Of a stretch of 64,000 nucleotides of DNA, positions 45,016 through 55,184 are shown one piece after another. The notes under the pieces were generated by a model. That model searched no databases and was not told where the DNA came from. It worked only from the letters and a program-made list of their open reading frames with translations. The DNA is from Azospirillum thermophilum (GTDB taxonomy: Bacteria > Pseudomonadota > Alphaproteobacteria > Azospirillales > Azospirillaceae). The translations under genes and the position numbers were made by a program. The stretch spans positions 2,309,501-2,373,500 of the forward strand of contig NZ_CP029353.1 of assembly GCF_003130795.1 (NCBI RefSeq), read 5' to 3'. The stretch's first letter is position 1. Each line of letters begins with the position of its first letter.

Positions 45016-47213
45016 GATTCCTCCTGCCCCCTGCCCTCGCCAGAGAGCCGGCCCATCAGCCGGCCGGCGAGCCATCCCAACCCTACCGCCGCCGCGGCGA
45101 CCAGCACCAGCAGCCCGATGTCGCTCCACCCCGGCGAGGTCAGCGTACGCTCAAGCTGGTGCCCGAGGATGCTGAAGGCAAGCGTTCCCGGTGCAAGTCC
45201 GACCAGCGTGCCGAGCACGAAGTCGCCGAACCGCACATGCGAGGCGCCGGCCACCATGTTCACCACGGTGAAGGGCGCCACCGGCACGGCGCGGACGCTG
45301 GCGACCGCGAAGACACCGCGGCGCGCCAGCCGGCGGCTCAGCCGGTCGATCAGGACGCCGCCCTGCCGCTCGATCGTCCGCCGGCCGGCCAGCCGGCCGA
45401 TCCAGAAGCCGGCCACCGCCGAGGCCAGCGCCCCCGCCATGGCGGTGGAGAAGCCCCACACCGGCCCCAGCGCGATGGCGGTGGCCGCCACCATCAGCGT
45501 CAGCGGGAACATCAGCAGCCCGCCCGCCACATAGGCGAGGATCAGCCACAGCGGGCCGAGCGGTGTTTCGCGCAGGCCGTGGACGGCGTCGAGCGCGCCG
45601 TCCAGCGTCGCCCAGCCGCTGAGCCCGGTGTGCCGCCACACCGCCCACAGCCCGGCGAGCAGCAGCAGGGCGCCGGCCGCCGCGAACCAGACGCGCATGC
45701 GCGGAATGCGCGAGGGCAGCACCCGCCGCACGATCCCCACCGCGTCGACCGGCCGTTCGGGATCGAACACGCCGGCCTCGGCCACGGCGGAGGCGAGCAG
45801 CCCCGGCTCCGGCTCGACATGCAGCTCCAGCGTGCGCCCCTCGGGCGTGTTCAGGTTCTCGATGCAGCGGATCAGCGAACCGGTGCGGCGGATCTCGGCG
45901 GTCACCCGTTCCCGCGGGACGCCCAGATGCTCGGCGATCAGGTCGTCGCGGGTGCGGGCGATGGCCTTGCGGACCTCCGCCCCCTCCGGCCCCGGCGGCG
46001 CCTCCAGCGCCAGGTCGCACTCGGTGTCGAGCCCCATCGAGCGGTTGTTGAGGTTCGCGGAGCCGATGCGCAGCAGCCGGTCGTCCACCACCATGACCTT
46101 CGAATGGACGGTGATGCAGGCGCCGTCGTCGGTCCTGGCGACATAGAGGCCGAAGCGGCCGTGGCGGTCGGCCTCGCGCAGTTCCCGGGTGATGCGGGCG
46201 CGGGCGCCCAGCATGACGGTGTTCTCCAGCCAGCTCGTGGTGCGCACCGGGTTGACCACCACCACCTCCGGCCCGTCCTCCTCGGCGAGGCGGGCCTTCA
46301 GCGCCCCGGCCACCGCGTCGGAGGCGAAATACTGGCTTTCCATGTAGATGGAGCGCCTCGCCCGGGCGATGGCCTCCAGGTAGAGGGCCTCGACCTCGCG
46401 CACCTCGTCCCGGCCGCTGCAGGCGGGATCGGTGCGGGAGATGCCGATGCGCACGTCACGCAGCAGCGGCTCCAGCCCCGGCGGCCAGGGATCGTCCGGC
46501 ACCGGGTGCGGCGAGGCCAGCGCCTCGCCGGTCGCGCGGGCCCAGCGGGCGCGGAACAGGTCGCCCAGCGCCCGCGCCGCCTCGCCGTCCACCGCCATCA
46601 TCACGTCGTGGAAGGGCTCGTAGCGCTTGCCGTCGGGCTGGCGGCGCAGCCGCTCGTGCGCGCGGTGGGCGCGGGTGTCCCAGCGGTTGGCCGTGATGTC
46701 CAGCCCGCCGCAGAAGGCCAGCGCGTCGTCGATCACCACGATCTTCTGGTGATGGCAGGCCCCGGTCGGATGGTCGCCGTCCAGCCGGTAATGCACCCGG
46801 CGGTGGGACAGCCAGTTGCGCAGCATGAAGGGGTGCGACCAGCGGGCCAGGTCGAACAGCTCCGCATAGTCCCACTTCAGCACATGGACCGACAGCTCCG
46901 GCCGGGTCGTCGCCACCCAGTTCAGCAGGTTGCCCAGCCGGTCGGGCCGGCGCGGCCGGCGGCTCTGCGGCATCAGCCGGACGCGGGCGTCGAAATCCCA
47001 GGCGGCGATGTAGATGCTGCGCCGCGCCCGCCGCATCGCCGCCTTCACCGTCGCGAAGTAATTCTCGGCATCGACGATCACGCCCATCCGCCGGGCGCCC
47101 TCGATCCGCCAGCAGGTCCGGCCGGGCTCCAGGATCGGCGGCAGGACGGAGGCCGGCCCCGGCTCCGGGTCGGAGGGGACGAAACGCAGCGGATCGGGCG
47201 ACGGTACGAGCAT
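45012..47213 (-). CDS. Phospholipase D-like protein fused to a VTT (DedA-type) membrane domain
   Basis: 733 residues from ATG 47213 (a TTG at 47246 would add 11). Two HKD motifs make the phosphatidyltransferase site: CHHQKIVVIDD near residue 154 and HSKVMVVDDRLLRIGSANLNN near 368. The C-terminal 180 residues are a SNARE-associated/VTT membrane domain (FPLTLMVAATAIALGPVWGF, FIVNMVAGAS-like helices with GRLAGRR). Such fusions act on membrane lipids, for example cardiolipin-synthase-like reactions. Gene end and EEP start overlap, so both act together. Confidence 0.9.
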   Translation of the reverse strand: MLVPSPDPLRFVPSDPEPGPASVLPPILEPGRTCWRIEGARRMGVIVDAENYFATVKAAMRRARRSIYIAAWDFDARVRLMPQSRRPRRPDRLGNLLNWVATTRPELSVHVLKWDYAELFDLARWSHPFMLRNWLSHRRVHYRLDGDHPTGACHHQKIVVIDDALAFCGGLDITANRWDTRAHRAHERLRRQPDGKRYEPFHDVMMAVDGEAARALGDLFRARWARATGEALASPHPVPDDPWPPGLEPLLRDVRIGISRTDPACSGRDEVREVEALYLEAIARARRSIYMESQYFASDAVAGALKARLAEEDGPEVVVVNPVRTTSWLENTVMLGARARITRELREADRHGRFGLYVARTDDGACITVHSKVMVVDDRLLRIGSANLNNRSMGLDTECDLALEAPPGPEGAEVRKAIARTRDDLIAEHLGVPRERVTAEIRRTGSLIRCIENLNTPEGRTLELHVEPEPGLLASAVAEAGVFDPERPVDAVGIVRRVLPSRIPRMRVWFAAAGALLLLAGLWAVWRHTGLSGWATLDGALDAVHGLRETPLGPLWLILAYVAGGLLMFPLTLMVAATAIALGPVWGFSTAMAGALASAVAGFWIGRLAGRRTIERQGGVLIDRLSRRLARRGVFAVASVRAVPVAPFTVVNMVAGASHVRFGDFVLGTLVGLAPGTLAFSILGHQLERTLTSPGWSDIGLLVLVAAAAVGLGWLAGRLMGRLSGEGRGQEES

Positions 47214-47447
47214 GGGGTCCCGGATCGTTGAGGCCAGTCTCGGCAACGGCCAGTCTTAGCAACAGATGGTGTCGGTTCTGCCGTCCGGCTGCCTCGACTT
47301 CCGGCGAAATATCGTTGCCCTGCGGGTCCCGGAATGCGTACCGTCGAACTCATACGCCCGGTGGCACCCGATCGGTCGCGGCCATCATCCTGCCGCACCA
47401 TCCTGCCAGCTTCGTCGAGAGTTTCCGTCGCAGGTCCCCGCTTCGCC

Positions 47448-48257
47448 ATGCCGCGCCCGGTCCTTACCAGCCTGATCCCCGTTGCCGCCACGGCCCTGCT
47501 GCCCGTCGCGGCGGCGGTCGCGGTCGCGCTGGCGATCGACCCGGACTGGGCGGAGACGGCGGTGCGCACCGCCTCCGGGCTGCTGGTGACGGCGGTGCTG
47601 GCCGTGCCCGCCCTGGTGATGGGGACGGTGCTGGGCACGCTGGTCGGGCTGCATGCCGGGCTGCGCCGCCCCTCGGCCGCCGGCTTCACCGGCCTTCTGC
47701 TGGGCTGGCTGGCCCCGGCCCTGCCGGGCTTCCTGATCGCCGCGGCGGCGCTGGCGCTGGTCAATGAACTGGGGGGCGAACCGGGGGGCGGACTGGCGGG
47801 CGGGGCGCTCGGCGGCGGAACCGCGCTGGCGCTCGGCTGGCTGGTACTGGCCCTGCCGGCGGCCTGCCAGGCGGCCCGGCTGGCCGGCCCGGCGATGGAC
47901 GCGGCGCTGGACAGCGGGCCGGTGCGCATGGCCGAAGGCTTCGGCTATGGACCGCGCGAAATCCTGTGGCACCACGCGGCCCCGCTGGCGCTCGCCCCGG
48001 TGGCGGGCGGGCTCGGCACCGCCATCCTCGCCCTGCTGGCGGGGGCCGCCGCGGTGGAGAGCCTGTTCGGCCTGCCCGGTGCCGGCGCGCTGCTGGTCGA
48101 GGCGTCGCGCCAGGGGGAGACGGCGGCCGGGCTGCTGGCCTTCGCCATGCTGTCGGGCCTGTCGGCCCTGCTGCGCGCCGGGGCGCGGGGCCTGCAGCGC
48201 CGGCTCGATCCACGGCCCGCCGATCCCCGCCCGGCCGACCTGCGGGCAGGAGGCTGA
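47448..48257 (+). CDS. ABC transporter permease, peptide/nickel (DppB) type
   Basis: 269 residues from ATG 47448, shorter than typical DppB (about 330). About five hydrophobic helices in a BPD_transp_1 domain; the coupling loop is MAEGFGYGPREILWHHAAPLAL near residue 165. First of three adjacent genes; no substrate-binding protein is encoded in the neighbourhood. Which solute it carries is unknown; the family commonly imports di/oligopeptides. Confidence 0.8.
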   Translation: MPRPVLTSLIPVAATALLPVAAAVAVALAIDPDWAETAVRTASGLLVTAVLAVPALVMGTVLGTLVGLHAGLRRPSAAGFTGLLLGWLAPALPGFLIAAAALALVNELGGEPGGGLAGGALGGGTALALGWLVLALPAACQAARLAGPAMDAALDSGPVRMAEGFGYGPREILWHHAAPLALAPVAGGLGTAILALLAGAAAVESLFGLPGAGALLVEASRQGETAAGLLAFAMLSGLSALLRAGARGLQRRLDPRPADPRPADLRAGG

Positions 48258-48265
48258 GGCGCGTC

Positions 48266-49060
48266 ATGCCGGTCCCCGCCCTCTCCCCCGAACCGCCGCA
48301 GAGCGCCCTGCACCGGCTGGCGACCAACCGCCGGGCATCGGCCGGGCTGGTGCTGCTCGCCGCCATGGCGCTGGCCGCGCTGGCCGCCCCGCTGCTGCCG
48401 AGCGGCCTGCCGAACTGGGCAGCCGAGCAGCCGGCCAACGACCCGGTGGTCGCCACGCTGGTGGAGGCGCGCGGCAGCCTGTCCTTCGCCCTGCTGGCCG
48501 GACTGCTGGGGGCGGCTGTCGGCATCGGCTGGGCGGTGCTGGCGGTCTTCCTCGGCCGTCAGGCCGAGCGGTCGATGATGCGGCTGGCGGAACGGCTGGC
48601 CGGCACGCCGCTGGTCCTCGCCGTGCTGCTGCTGTCCGGCCTGTCGGACCGCAGCGCGGTCGTGCTGTCCCTGGCCGTGGCGCTCAGCACCGCCCCGGTC
48701 GTCGCCGGCATGGCGCAGGCCGAACTGCGCGCGCTGATGCGCCGCGAGTTCCTGGTGGCGGCCCGCGCCAACGGGCTGGACGAGCAGACGGTCTTCCGCC
48801 GCCACCTGCTGCCCAACGCGCTGTGGTCGCTGGCCGCGGCAGGCTGGCTTGCCCTGCCCCGCGCGCTGGCGGCCGAGTGTTTCGCCAGCCTGCTCGGCCT
48901 CGGCCTGCAGCAGGGGGGAAGCTGGGGCGGCGCCGTCGCCGCGGCGCTGGAACGCGGCGATGCCGTGGCCGCGCTGCTGCCGGTGGTCCTGCTGGCCGCC
49001 ACCCTGTGGGCGCTGGGGGCGGTCGGCGACGGGCTGCGCGCCGCGGGGAAGGTGCCGTGA
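48266..49060 (+). CDS. ABC transporter permease, peptide/nickel (DppC) type
   Basis: 264 residues; ATG at 48266, 8 bases after the first permease ends. Membrane domain with the coupling loop EFLVAARANGLDEQTVFRRHLLPNAL near residue 175, typical of DppC. Gene end overlaps the ATPase start in GTGA, so expression is tightly coupled. Slightly short for the family because the N-terminal helix is small. Confidence 0.82.
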   Translation: MPVPALSPEPPQSALHRLATNRRASAGLVLLAAMALAALAAPLLPSGLPNWAAEQPANDPVVATLVEARGSLSFALLAGLLGAAVGIGWAVLAVFLGRQAERSMMRLAERLAGTPLVLAVLLLSGLSDRSAVVLSLAVALSTAPVVAGMAQAELRALMRREFLVAARANGLDEQTVFRRHLLPNALWSLAAAGWLALPRALAAECFASLLGLGLQQGGSWGGAVAAALERGDAVAALLPVVLLAATLWALGAVGDGLRAAGKVP

Positions 49061-50721
49061 CCATCCCTGCGGTGAAGGGCCTGTCGGTGGAGGGACTGAC
49101 GCTGAGCGATGGCGACCGCATGCTGGTCGACCGCGCCGGCCTGACGCTGCGGCCGGGCGAGGTCGTGGCGGTGACCGGCGGCCCCGGCGCCGGCAAGAGC
49201 CTGCTGCTGCGCGCGCTGGCCGGGCTGCCGCTTGGCGGGCTGCGGATCTCCGGCACCGTGGAGGGGCACGGGCGGCGCATCCTGGTGGCGCAGGACGGAT
49301 TGCTGGCGCCCAACCGGACGCTGGCGGCGCAGGCGGCGACGCTGCTGCGCCATCATCTGCGGCTGCCCCCGCAGCAGGCGGTACAGCGGCTGTCCGACGC
49401 GCTCGACCGGCTGGGCGCGCCGGCGGCCGGCCGGCGGTTCGATGCCTTTCCCCACGAGCTGAGCGACCTGCGGCGCTGGCGCGCCGTGCTGGCGCTCGCC
49501 CTGGCGGCGGAGCCGGCCGTCCTGCTCGCCGACGCGCCGGGGGCCGGGCTCGACGGCACGGTGCGGGCGCGGCTGCTGGGACTGCTGGCGGAGCGGGCGC
49601 GGGCGGCGGGGATCGCGCTGGTCCTCACCGCGCGGCCGGAGGACGGGCTGGACGGGCTGGCCGACCGGCATCTGGCATTCGAGCGCGGGCGGCTGGTGCC
49701 CGCCGCGAAACCGGAGGCGGGGCCGGACGCGGCCGGGGAGACGGCGGAGCGGAATGCGGAGCAGGACGCCGGAAGGCCTGGGACGGGTCCCGGCCTGCTG
49801 TCGGTGCGCGGGCTCGGCCTCTCCTTCCCGCTGGTTCCGGGGCGGTCGCTGACCGTGCTGCGGGACGTCTCCTTCACGCTGGCCGCGGGGGAGACGGTGG
49901 CCCTGCTCGGCGAGAGCGGCAGCGGCAAGTCCATGGTGACCCGCACCGTCCTGGCCCTGATCCCGCCGGACGCCGGGCAGGTGACCTGGCGGGGCCGCGA
50001 CATCGCCGCCGCCGATGCCGACGGGCTGCGCCGCATCCGCCGCGACGTCACCGTCCTGTTCCCCCACCCGGCCGCCGCCCTCGACCCGGCGATGAGCGTG
50101 GGGGCGCAGATGGCCGAGACGCTGGAGCAGCTCCGTCCCGACATCCCGGAGGAGCGGCACGGGCGCCGCATCGCCGACGCGCTCGGCCTGGCCGGGCTGC
50201 CGGGCGACGTCGCCGCCCGCCTGCCCGCCACGCTGGACGCCGAGGAGGCGGCCCGCGTCGGGCTGGCCCGCGCCCTGCTGCCGGAGCCGCGCGCCCTGGT
50301 CTGCGACGAGCCGGCCGCCAGCCTGTCCGGGGAGGTGCGGCGGCGCTTCGTCGCCGATCTGCTGCGCCTGCGCGACGAGCGGCGGCTCGCCCTGCTGCTG
50401 GCGGCGCAGGACGCCGGCGAGGCGCTGCGCATCGCCGACCGGGCTCTGGTGCTGATGATGGGCCGCGTGATCGAGGAGGGCGGCTCCGCCGCGCTGCTGC
50501 GCGACGCCCGCCATCCCTACACCCGCGCGCTGATCGCCGCCTCAGCCGGCCGCAAGCCGGACCTCGACGGCGAGGCCCCCGCCCCGCTGCGTCCGCCGAG
50601 CGGCTGCCCCCTGCGCCTGCGCTGCCCGAAGGCGCGGGGCTTCTGCGGCCAGGAGGTGCCGGCGCTGGAGGAGGTCGCGCCGGGGCACCGGGTGGCCTGC
50701 CATTACTGGGACGTCGCGTAG
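49057..50721 (+). CDS. Fused dual ABC ATPase of peptide type with degenerate motifs
   Basis: 554 residues, two ABC halves fused as in DppD-DppF. Walker A motifs are good: TGGPGAGKSL near residue 42 and LGESGSGKSM near 285. Other motifs are not. Half 1 has LSDLRRWRA instead of LSGGQ-R, LLADAPGAGLD with the catalytic glutamate replaced by alanine, and no H-loop histidine (LTARPED). Half 2 has LDAEEAARVG instead of LSGGQQRV, CDEPAASLS with the glutamate kept, and AAQDAGEAL at the H-loop. The oligopeptide C-terminal Cys-motif GCPLRLRCPKARGFC is present. GTG start at 49057. It may bind nucleotide but hydrolyse poorly; no substrate-binding protein is in sight. Confidence 0.82.
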   Translation: MTIPAVKGLSVEGLTLSDGDRMLVDRAGLTLRPGEVVAVTGGPGAGKSLLLRALAGLPLGGLRISGTVEGHGRRILVAQDGLLAPNRTLAAQAATLLRHHLRLPPQQAVQRLSDALDRLGAPAAGRRFDAFPHELSDLRRWRAVLALALAAEPAVLLADAPGAGLDGTVRARLLGLLAERARAAGIALVLTARPEDGLDGLADRHLAFERGRLVPAAKPEAGPDAAGETAERNAEQDAGRPGTGPGLLSVRGLGLSFPLVPGRSLTVLRDVSFTLAAGETVALLGESGSGKSMVTRTVLALIPPDAGQVTWRGRDIAAADADGLRRIRRDVTVLFPHPAAALDPAMSVGAQMAETLEQLRPDIPEERHGRRIADALGLAGLPGDVAARLPATLDAEEAARVGLARALLPEPRALVCDEPAASLSGEVRRRFVADLLRLRDERRLALLLAAQDAGEALRIADRALVLMMGRVIEEGGSAALLRDARHPYTRALIAASAGRKPDLDGEAPAPLRPPSGCPLRLRCPKARGFCGQEVPALEEVAPGHRVACHYWDVA

Positions 50722-50808
50722 CGGCGCCCGTGGCACCGCCCCGGCGTGGGACCATGGCCGCCCCGGAAGCGGGACTCCCCGGAAGAGAAACGATCCCGAA
50801 ACGCAGAA

Positions 50809-50852
50809 CGGCCGCATCCGGATCCGCGGAAGGCGGGATCCGGATGCGGCCG
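50809..50852. terminator. 17-bp perfect inverted repeat, probable terminator between convergent genes
   Basis: The 17 bases at 50809-50825 are the exact reverse complement of 50836-50852, around a 10-base loop. It lies between the ABC ATPase and the convergent PfpI-like gene. No T-run, so possibly Rho-type or bidirectional blocking hairpin. Confidence 0.65.
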
Positions 50853-50884
50853 CAGACCGGCTCGCAGGACCGCTCGGAAAAGCC

Positions 50885-51448
50885 TCAGGCGGCCTTGCGC
50901 ATCTGGGCGGCGTCGGTGAACAGCTTGACGACCTGCTCGACGAAGGCCGGCAGCTCGTCATGGCCGAGCGCCGTGACGGTGATCGGATCGACCACCAGCG
51001 GATCGTCGCTGATGATGGCGCCGGCGGCGGTCAGCGCCTCGCGGTAGGCTTCCGGCGCGGCCAGGGTGCGCTTGCGCAGCTTGCCCGGGATGGCCAGGAG
51101 CTGGATGCCGTGGTCGATCGCGGCGATCGGCTTGCGGGCGTCCAGGAAGTGGCCGACGATGCGGCGGGTGTGGGCGGACTGCTGCAGCTTGGCAATGCTG
51201 CGCTCGCCACCCGGCAGGATCAGCATGTCGTAGTCGGCGCCGAGAACTTCGCCGAGCAGCTTGTCCACCGGGAAGTAATGGCCCCAGGACTTGCCGTGCC
51301 AGCCGTTGACCAGACCGGTTTCGGTCGAAATCGTGTGCAGCTTGGCACCGGTCTTGAGGAGGGCACGCTGCGGCTCGGTCATCTCCAGCTCTTCGAAGCC
51401 GTTGGAGACGAGAATGGCAATCGACTTTCCTGCGAGCGGTTGATCCAT
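50885..51448 (-). CDS. DJ-1/PfpI family protein lacking the catalytic cysteine
   Basis: 187 residues. The flavodoxin-like core is clear: IAILVSNGFEELEMTEP with the conserved glutamate near residue 19, TISTETGLVNGWHG, YDMLILPGGERS. At the nucleophilic elbow the usual AICHG reads AAIDHGIQLL near residue 115, so cysteine is replaced by aspartate and protease/glyoxalase chemistry of classic members is not expected. AGGAAAGAAAAC precedes the ATG at 51448. Stress-related or structural role is possible; function unknown. Confidence 0.85.
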   Translation of the reverse strand: MDQPLAGKSIAILVSNGFEELEMTEPQRALLKTGAKLHTISTETGLVNGWHGKSWGHYFPVDKLLGEVLGADYDMLILPGGERSIAKLQQSAHTRRIVGHFLDARKPIAAIDHGIQLLAIPGKLRKRTLAAPEAYREALTAAGAIISDDPLVVDPITVTALGHDELPAFVEQVVKLFTDAAQMRKAA

Positions 51449-52011
51449 ACGTTTTCTTCCTTTCGTCCTGGCGATCAGCAGGCGCGGCATGTCCAAGCGA
51501 CGACGGTCGATCGACGACACCGGGCAAGACTCGAACGGCAACGGCCGCGCAGGGGATGCGCGGCGGCCGGACCCGCCACCGGTCCCCGGAATGGGGAAGC
51601 CGGCGCGTGGAGCCGTCAGGCCCCTGATCGTTTTGTTGTGAGCATGGAACACAAGTGGCCTTGATCCGATCCCAAGTCAATGACGGATTCCGCGGCGCGG
51701 CGTAGGCCGGACGCCGGATCCGCCGGGGCGGGTGCCGCCCGGACCGGACGGTTTTCCCGCTCCGCTCAAGACTTTTGGGCCAATTTCCCGCGTCCGGGGG
51801 ACAACCACGGCTAGGTGCGGCGCAAGGCAGCCATACCATTAGGGCGTGGCTGGCCGCCGCCCTTTCACGGCCGGGATACGTCTTCTGCACCCGGACCGCC
51901 GCCCGTCGCGGCGAAAAAAAGCGGCCGGGGTGGAGGCCCCGGCCGTTTCGAGTCAAAGCATCAGCCGTTCAGAGAGATCCGGCTCGCACACCGGATCCCA
52001 TGCGGACCAGA
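51449..52011. other. Intergenic region between the PfpI-like gene and aceA
   Basis: 563 bases; it holds the pfpI promoter side at the left and the aceA terminator at 51914-51946. No tRNA or ORF with coding character is seen in between. The long gap is unusual in this dense window. Confidence 0.65.
51914..51946 (-). terminator. Terminator of aceA
   Basis: CGGCCGGGG (51922-51930) and CCCCGGCCG (51937-51945) pair; on the minus strand the stem is followed by a run of T (complement of the A-run at 51914-51920). Confidence 0.85.
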
Positions 52012-53289
<1,278 letters not shown>

Positions 53290-53441
53290 GTGATGTTCCT
53301 TCTCGTCCGTATCGCGTCCGCCGGGTCCGATGTGCCTGCCCGGACCGGCGTTGCGGGGGTCTTGGTCGGTTCGCAGCCCTTTACAGCGCTGCCTTGTCAC
53401 GAGAGTTACTTGCGGCCTGGACGCGTTGCAATAAGTCGTTG

Positions 53442-53506
53442 TTTGTAAAAAGGTCATCTTGTAAACTGCCGTCAGAAAACTCCTGTAAATCCGTAAAGCT
53501 TGTAAA
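53442..53506. promoter_or_regulatory. TGTAAA direct-repeat array, probable ScfR/RamB binding region
   Basis: Octamers of the type YYTGTAAA, on the plus strand: TTTGTAAA 53442, CTTGTAAA 53458, CCTGTAAA 53482, TCCGTAAA 53490 and CTTGTAAA 53499. Steps are 16, 24, 8 and 9 bases. RamB-type regulators bind AAAGTTTGCAAA-like sites, and this array sits between aceA and the regulator gene. Confidence 0.6.
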
Positions 53507-53550
53507 TCCCGGACCCTGCCCCCGGGCTCTCTGCAGAAGGCGCGCGACCG

Positions 53551-55005
53551 ATGGCGACGGCGATGGACAAGAAGGCGATGCTGGGCCCCAAGGTCCGGCG
53601 CCTGCGCCGCGACCAGGGGCTGACCCAGGCCCAGATGGCCGAGCAGCTCGGCATCTCGCCCAGCTACCTGAACCTGATCGAGCACAACCAGCGGCCGGTG
53701 ACCGTCCCGCTCCTGCTGAAGCTGGGCCAGCAGTTCGGCGTCGACCTCCAGTCCTTCGCCGAGGATGACGAGAGCCGGCTGGTCGCCGGCCTGCGCGAGG
53801 TGTTCGCCGACCAGATCTTCGACGGCTCCGACATCAAGAACCAGGACTTCCGCGAGCTGGCGGCGGTCGCCCCGACGCTGGGGCAGGCGGTGGTGGCGCT
53901 CTACCGCGCCTATCGCGGATCGCGCGACGACCTGCAGGCGCTGGCCGAGCGGGTGGCCGACCGCGAGAAGCTGCATCTGGTGCAGAGCAGCGGCTTTCCG
54001 CAGGACGAGGTGCGCGACCTGTTCCAGGCCCACTCCAACCACTTCCCCGAGTTGGAGGCGGCGGCGGAGGCGCTGTGGCAGGACGGCAGGCTGGAGAAGG
54101 GCGACCTCTACCGCGGGCTGGCCGACTATCTGCTGAACAACCACTCGGTCCGCGTCCGGCTGCTGCCGTCGGAGGTGATGGGCTATGCCGTGCGCCGCTT
54201 CGACCGGCACAGCCGCCGCATCCTGCTGTCGGAGATGCTGGCCCCGTCCGGACGCAACTTCCAGCTCGCCTGCCAGATCGCCCTGCTGCGCCATCGCGAG
54301 CTGCTGAACCGGATCGTCGACGACGCCAACCTGTCGGGGGACGAGGCGCGGCGGCTCGCCCGCATCGGGCTCGCCAACTATTTCGCCGCCGCCGTCCTGA
54401 TGCCCTACGACCGGTTCTGGGAGGCGGCGAACCAAGTTCGTTACGACATCGAAATCCTGCGGCGACGCTTCGACGCCTCCTTCGAGCAGGTGTGCCAGCG
54501 GCTGACCACGCTGAACCGGCCGGGGGCGAAGGGCGTGCCCTTCTTCTTCATGAGGGTCGACAGCGCCGGCAATGTGTCCAAGCGCTTTTCCGGCGCCGGC
54601 TTCCACTTCGCCCGCTTCGGCGGCGGCTGCCCGCGCTGGATCGTCTACGAGGCCTTCCGCACCCCCGGCAAGGTCCACAGCCAGGTGGCCCGGATGCCGG
54701 ACGGCACCACCTACTTCTCCATCGCCCGCACCGTCGCCAAGGCCGGCGGCGGCCACCGCAGCCCGCCCCAGCTCTTCGCCATCGCGCTGGGCTGCGACGC
54801 ACAGCACGCGGCGCAGGTCACCTATGCGGACGGCTTCGACCTCGACAACAACGACGCCGCGACGCCGATCGGGGTGAACTGCCGGCTGTGCCCGCGGCTC
54901 GACTGCTCCCAGCGTGCCTTTCCGCCGCTGAATCATCGGCTTATCGTGGACGAGAACCTGCGCGGCCTCTCCCCCTACCTGTTCGCGCCGCCCAGCGCGG
55001 AGTGA
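53551..55005 (+). CDS. ScfR/RamB-type XRE regulator of acetate and short-chain fatty acid metabolism
   Basis: 484 residues, normal for the family. N-terminal helix-turn-helix ([31 protein letters not shown]) at about residues 16-50. A long central domain contains an IrrE-like zinc-peptidase-like part (degenerate) followed by DUF2083, and the C-terminal cysteine knuckle [16 protein letters not shown] near residue 460. Such proteins control isocitrate lyase and propionate/acetate genes. It is divergent from aceA with TGTAAA repeats between, which supports autoregulation and aceA control. ATG at 53551 (a downstream ATG at 53563 would also fit). Confidence 0.88.
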   Translation: MATAMDKKAMLGPKVRRLRRDQGLTQAQMAEQLGISPSYLNLIEHNQRPVTVPLLLKLGQQFGVDLQSFAEDDESRLVAGLREVFADQIFDGSDIKNQDFRELAAVAPTLGQAVVALYRAYRGSRDDLQALAERVADREKLHLVQSSGFPQDEVRDLFQAHSNHFPELEAAAEALWQDGRLEKGDLYRGLADYLLNNHSVRVRLLPSEVMGYAVRRFDRHSRRILLSEMLAPSGRNFQLACQIALLRHRELLNRIVDDANLSGDEARRLARIGLANYFAAAVLMPYDRFWEAANQVRYDIEILRRRFDASFEQVCQRLTTLNRPGAKGVPFFFMRVDSAGNVSKRFSGAGFHFARFGGGCPRWIVYEAFRTPGKVHSQVARMPDGTTYFSIARTVAKAGGGHRSPPQLFAIALGCDAQHAAQVTYADGFDLDNNDAATPIGVNCRLCPRLDCSQRAFPPLNHRLIVDENLRGLSPYLFAPPSAE

Positions 55006-55184
55006 GGCGGCAATTCCCCTATTTTGCATGATGGGATTGTGATTACCGGCCGACACGCCATTTCATTCGGTAGAAATTCGTGGCCTTCCGTCCGATTCGT
55101 TGTTAGGAAAGCGTGCCGCGCCGCAGCACGTCCGGCGGCAGGGCGCTTTCCGCTACCAGGCTCAGCAAGGGTTCCGGGATCTCC

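Noticed and set aside
51449..52011. Hidden gene in the 563-base gap before aceA
   Set aside because: Open frames there are short and have no coding character; only the aceA terminator is clear.
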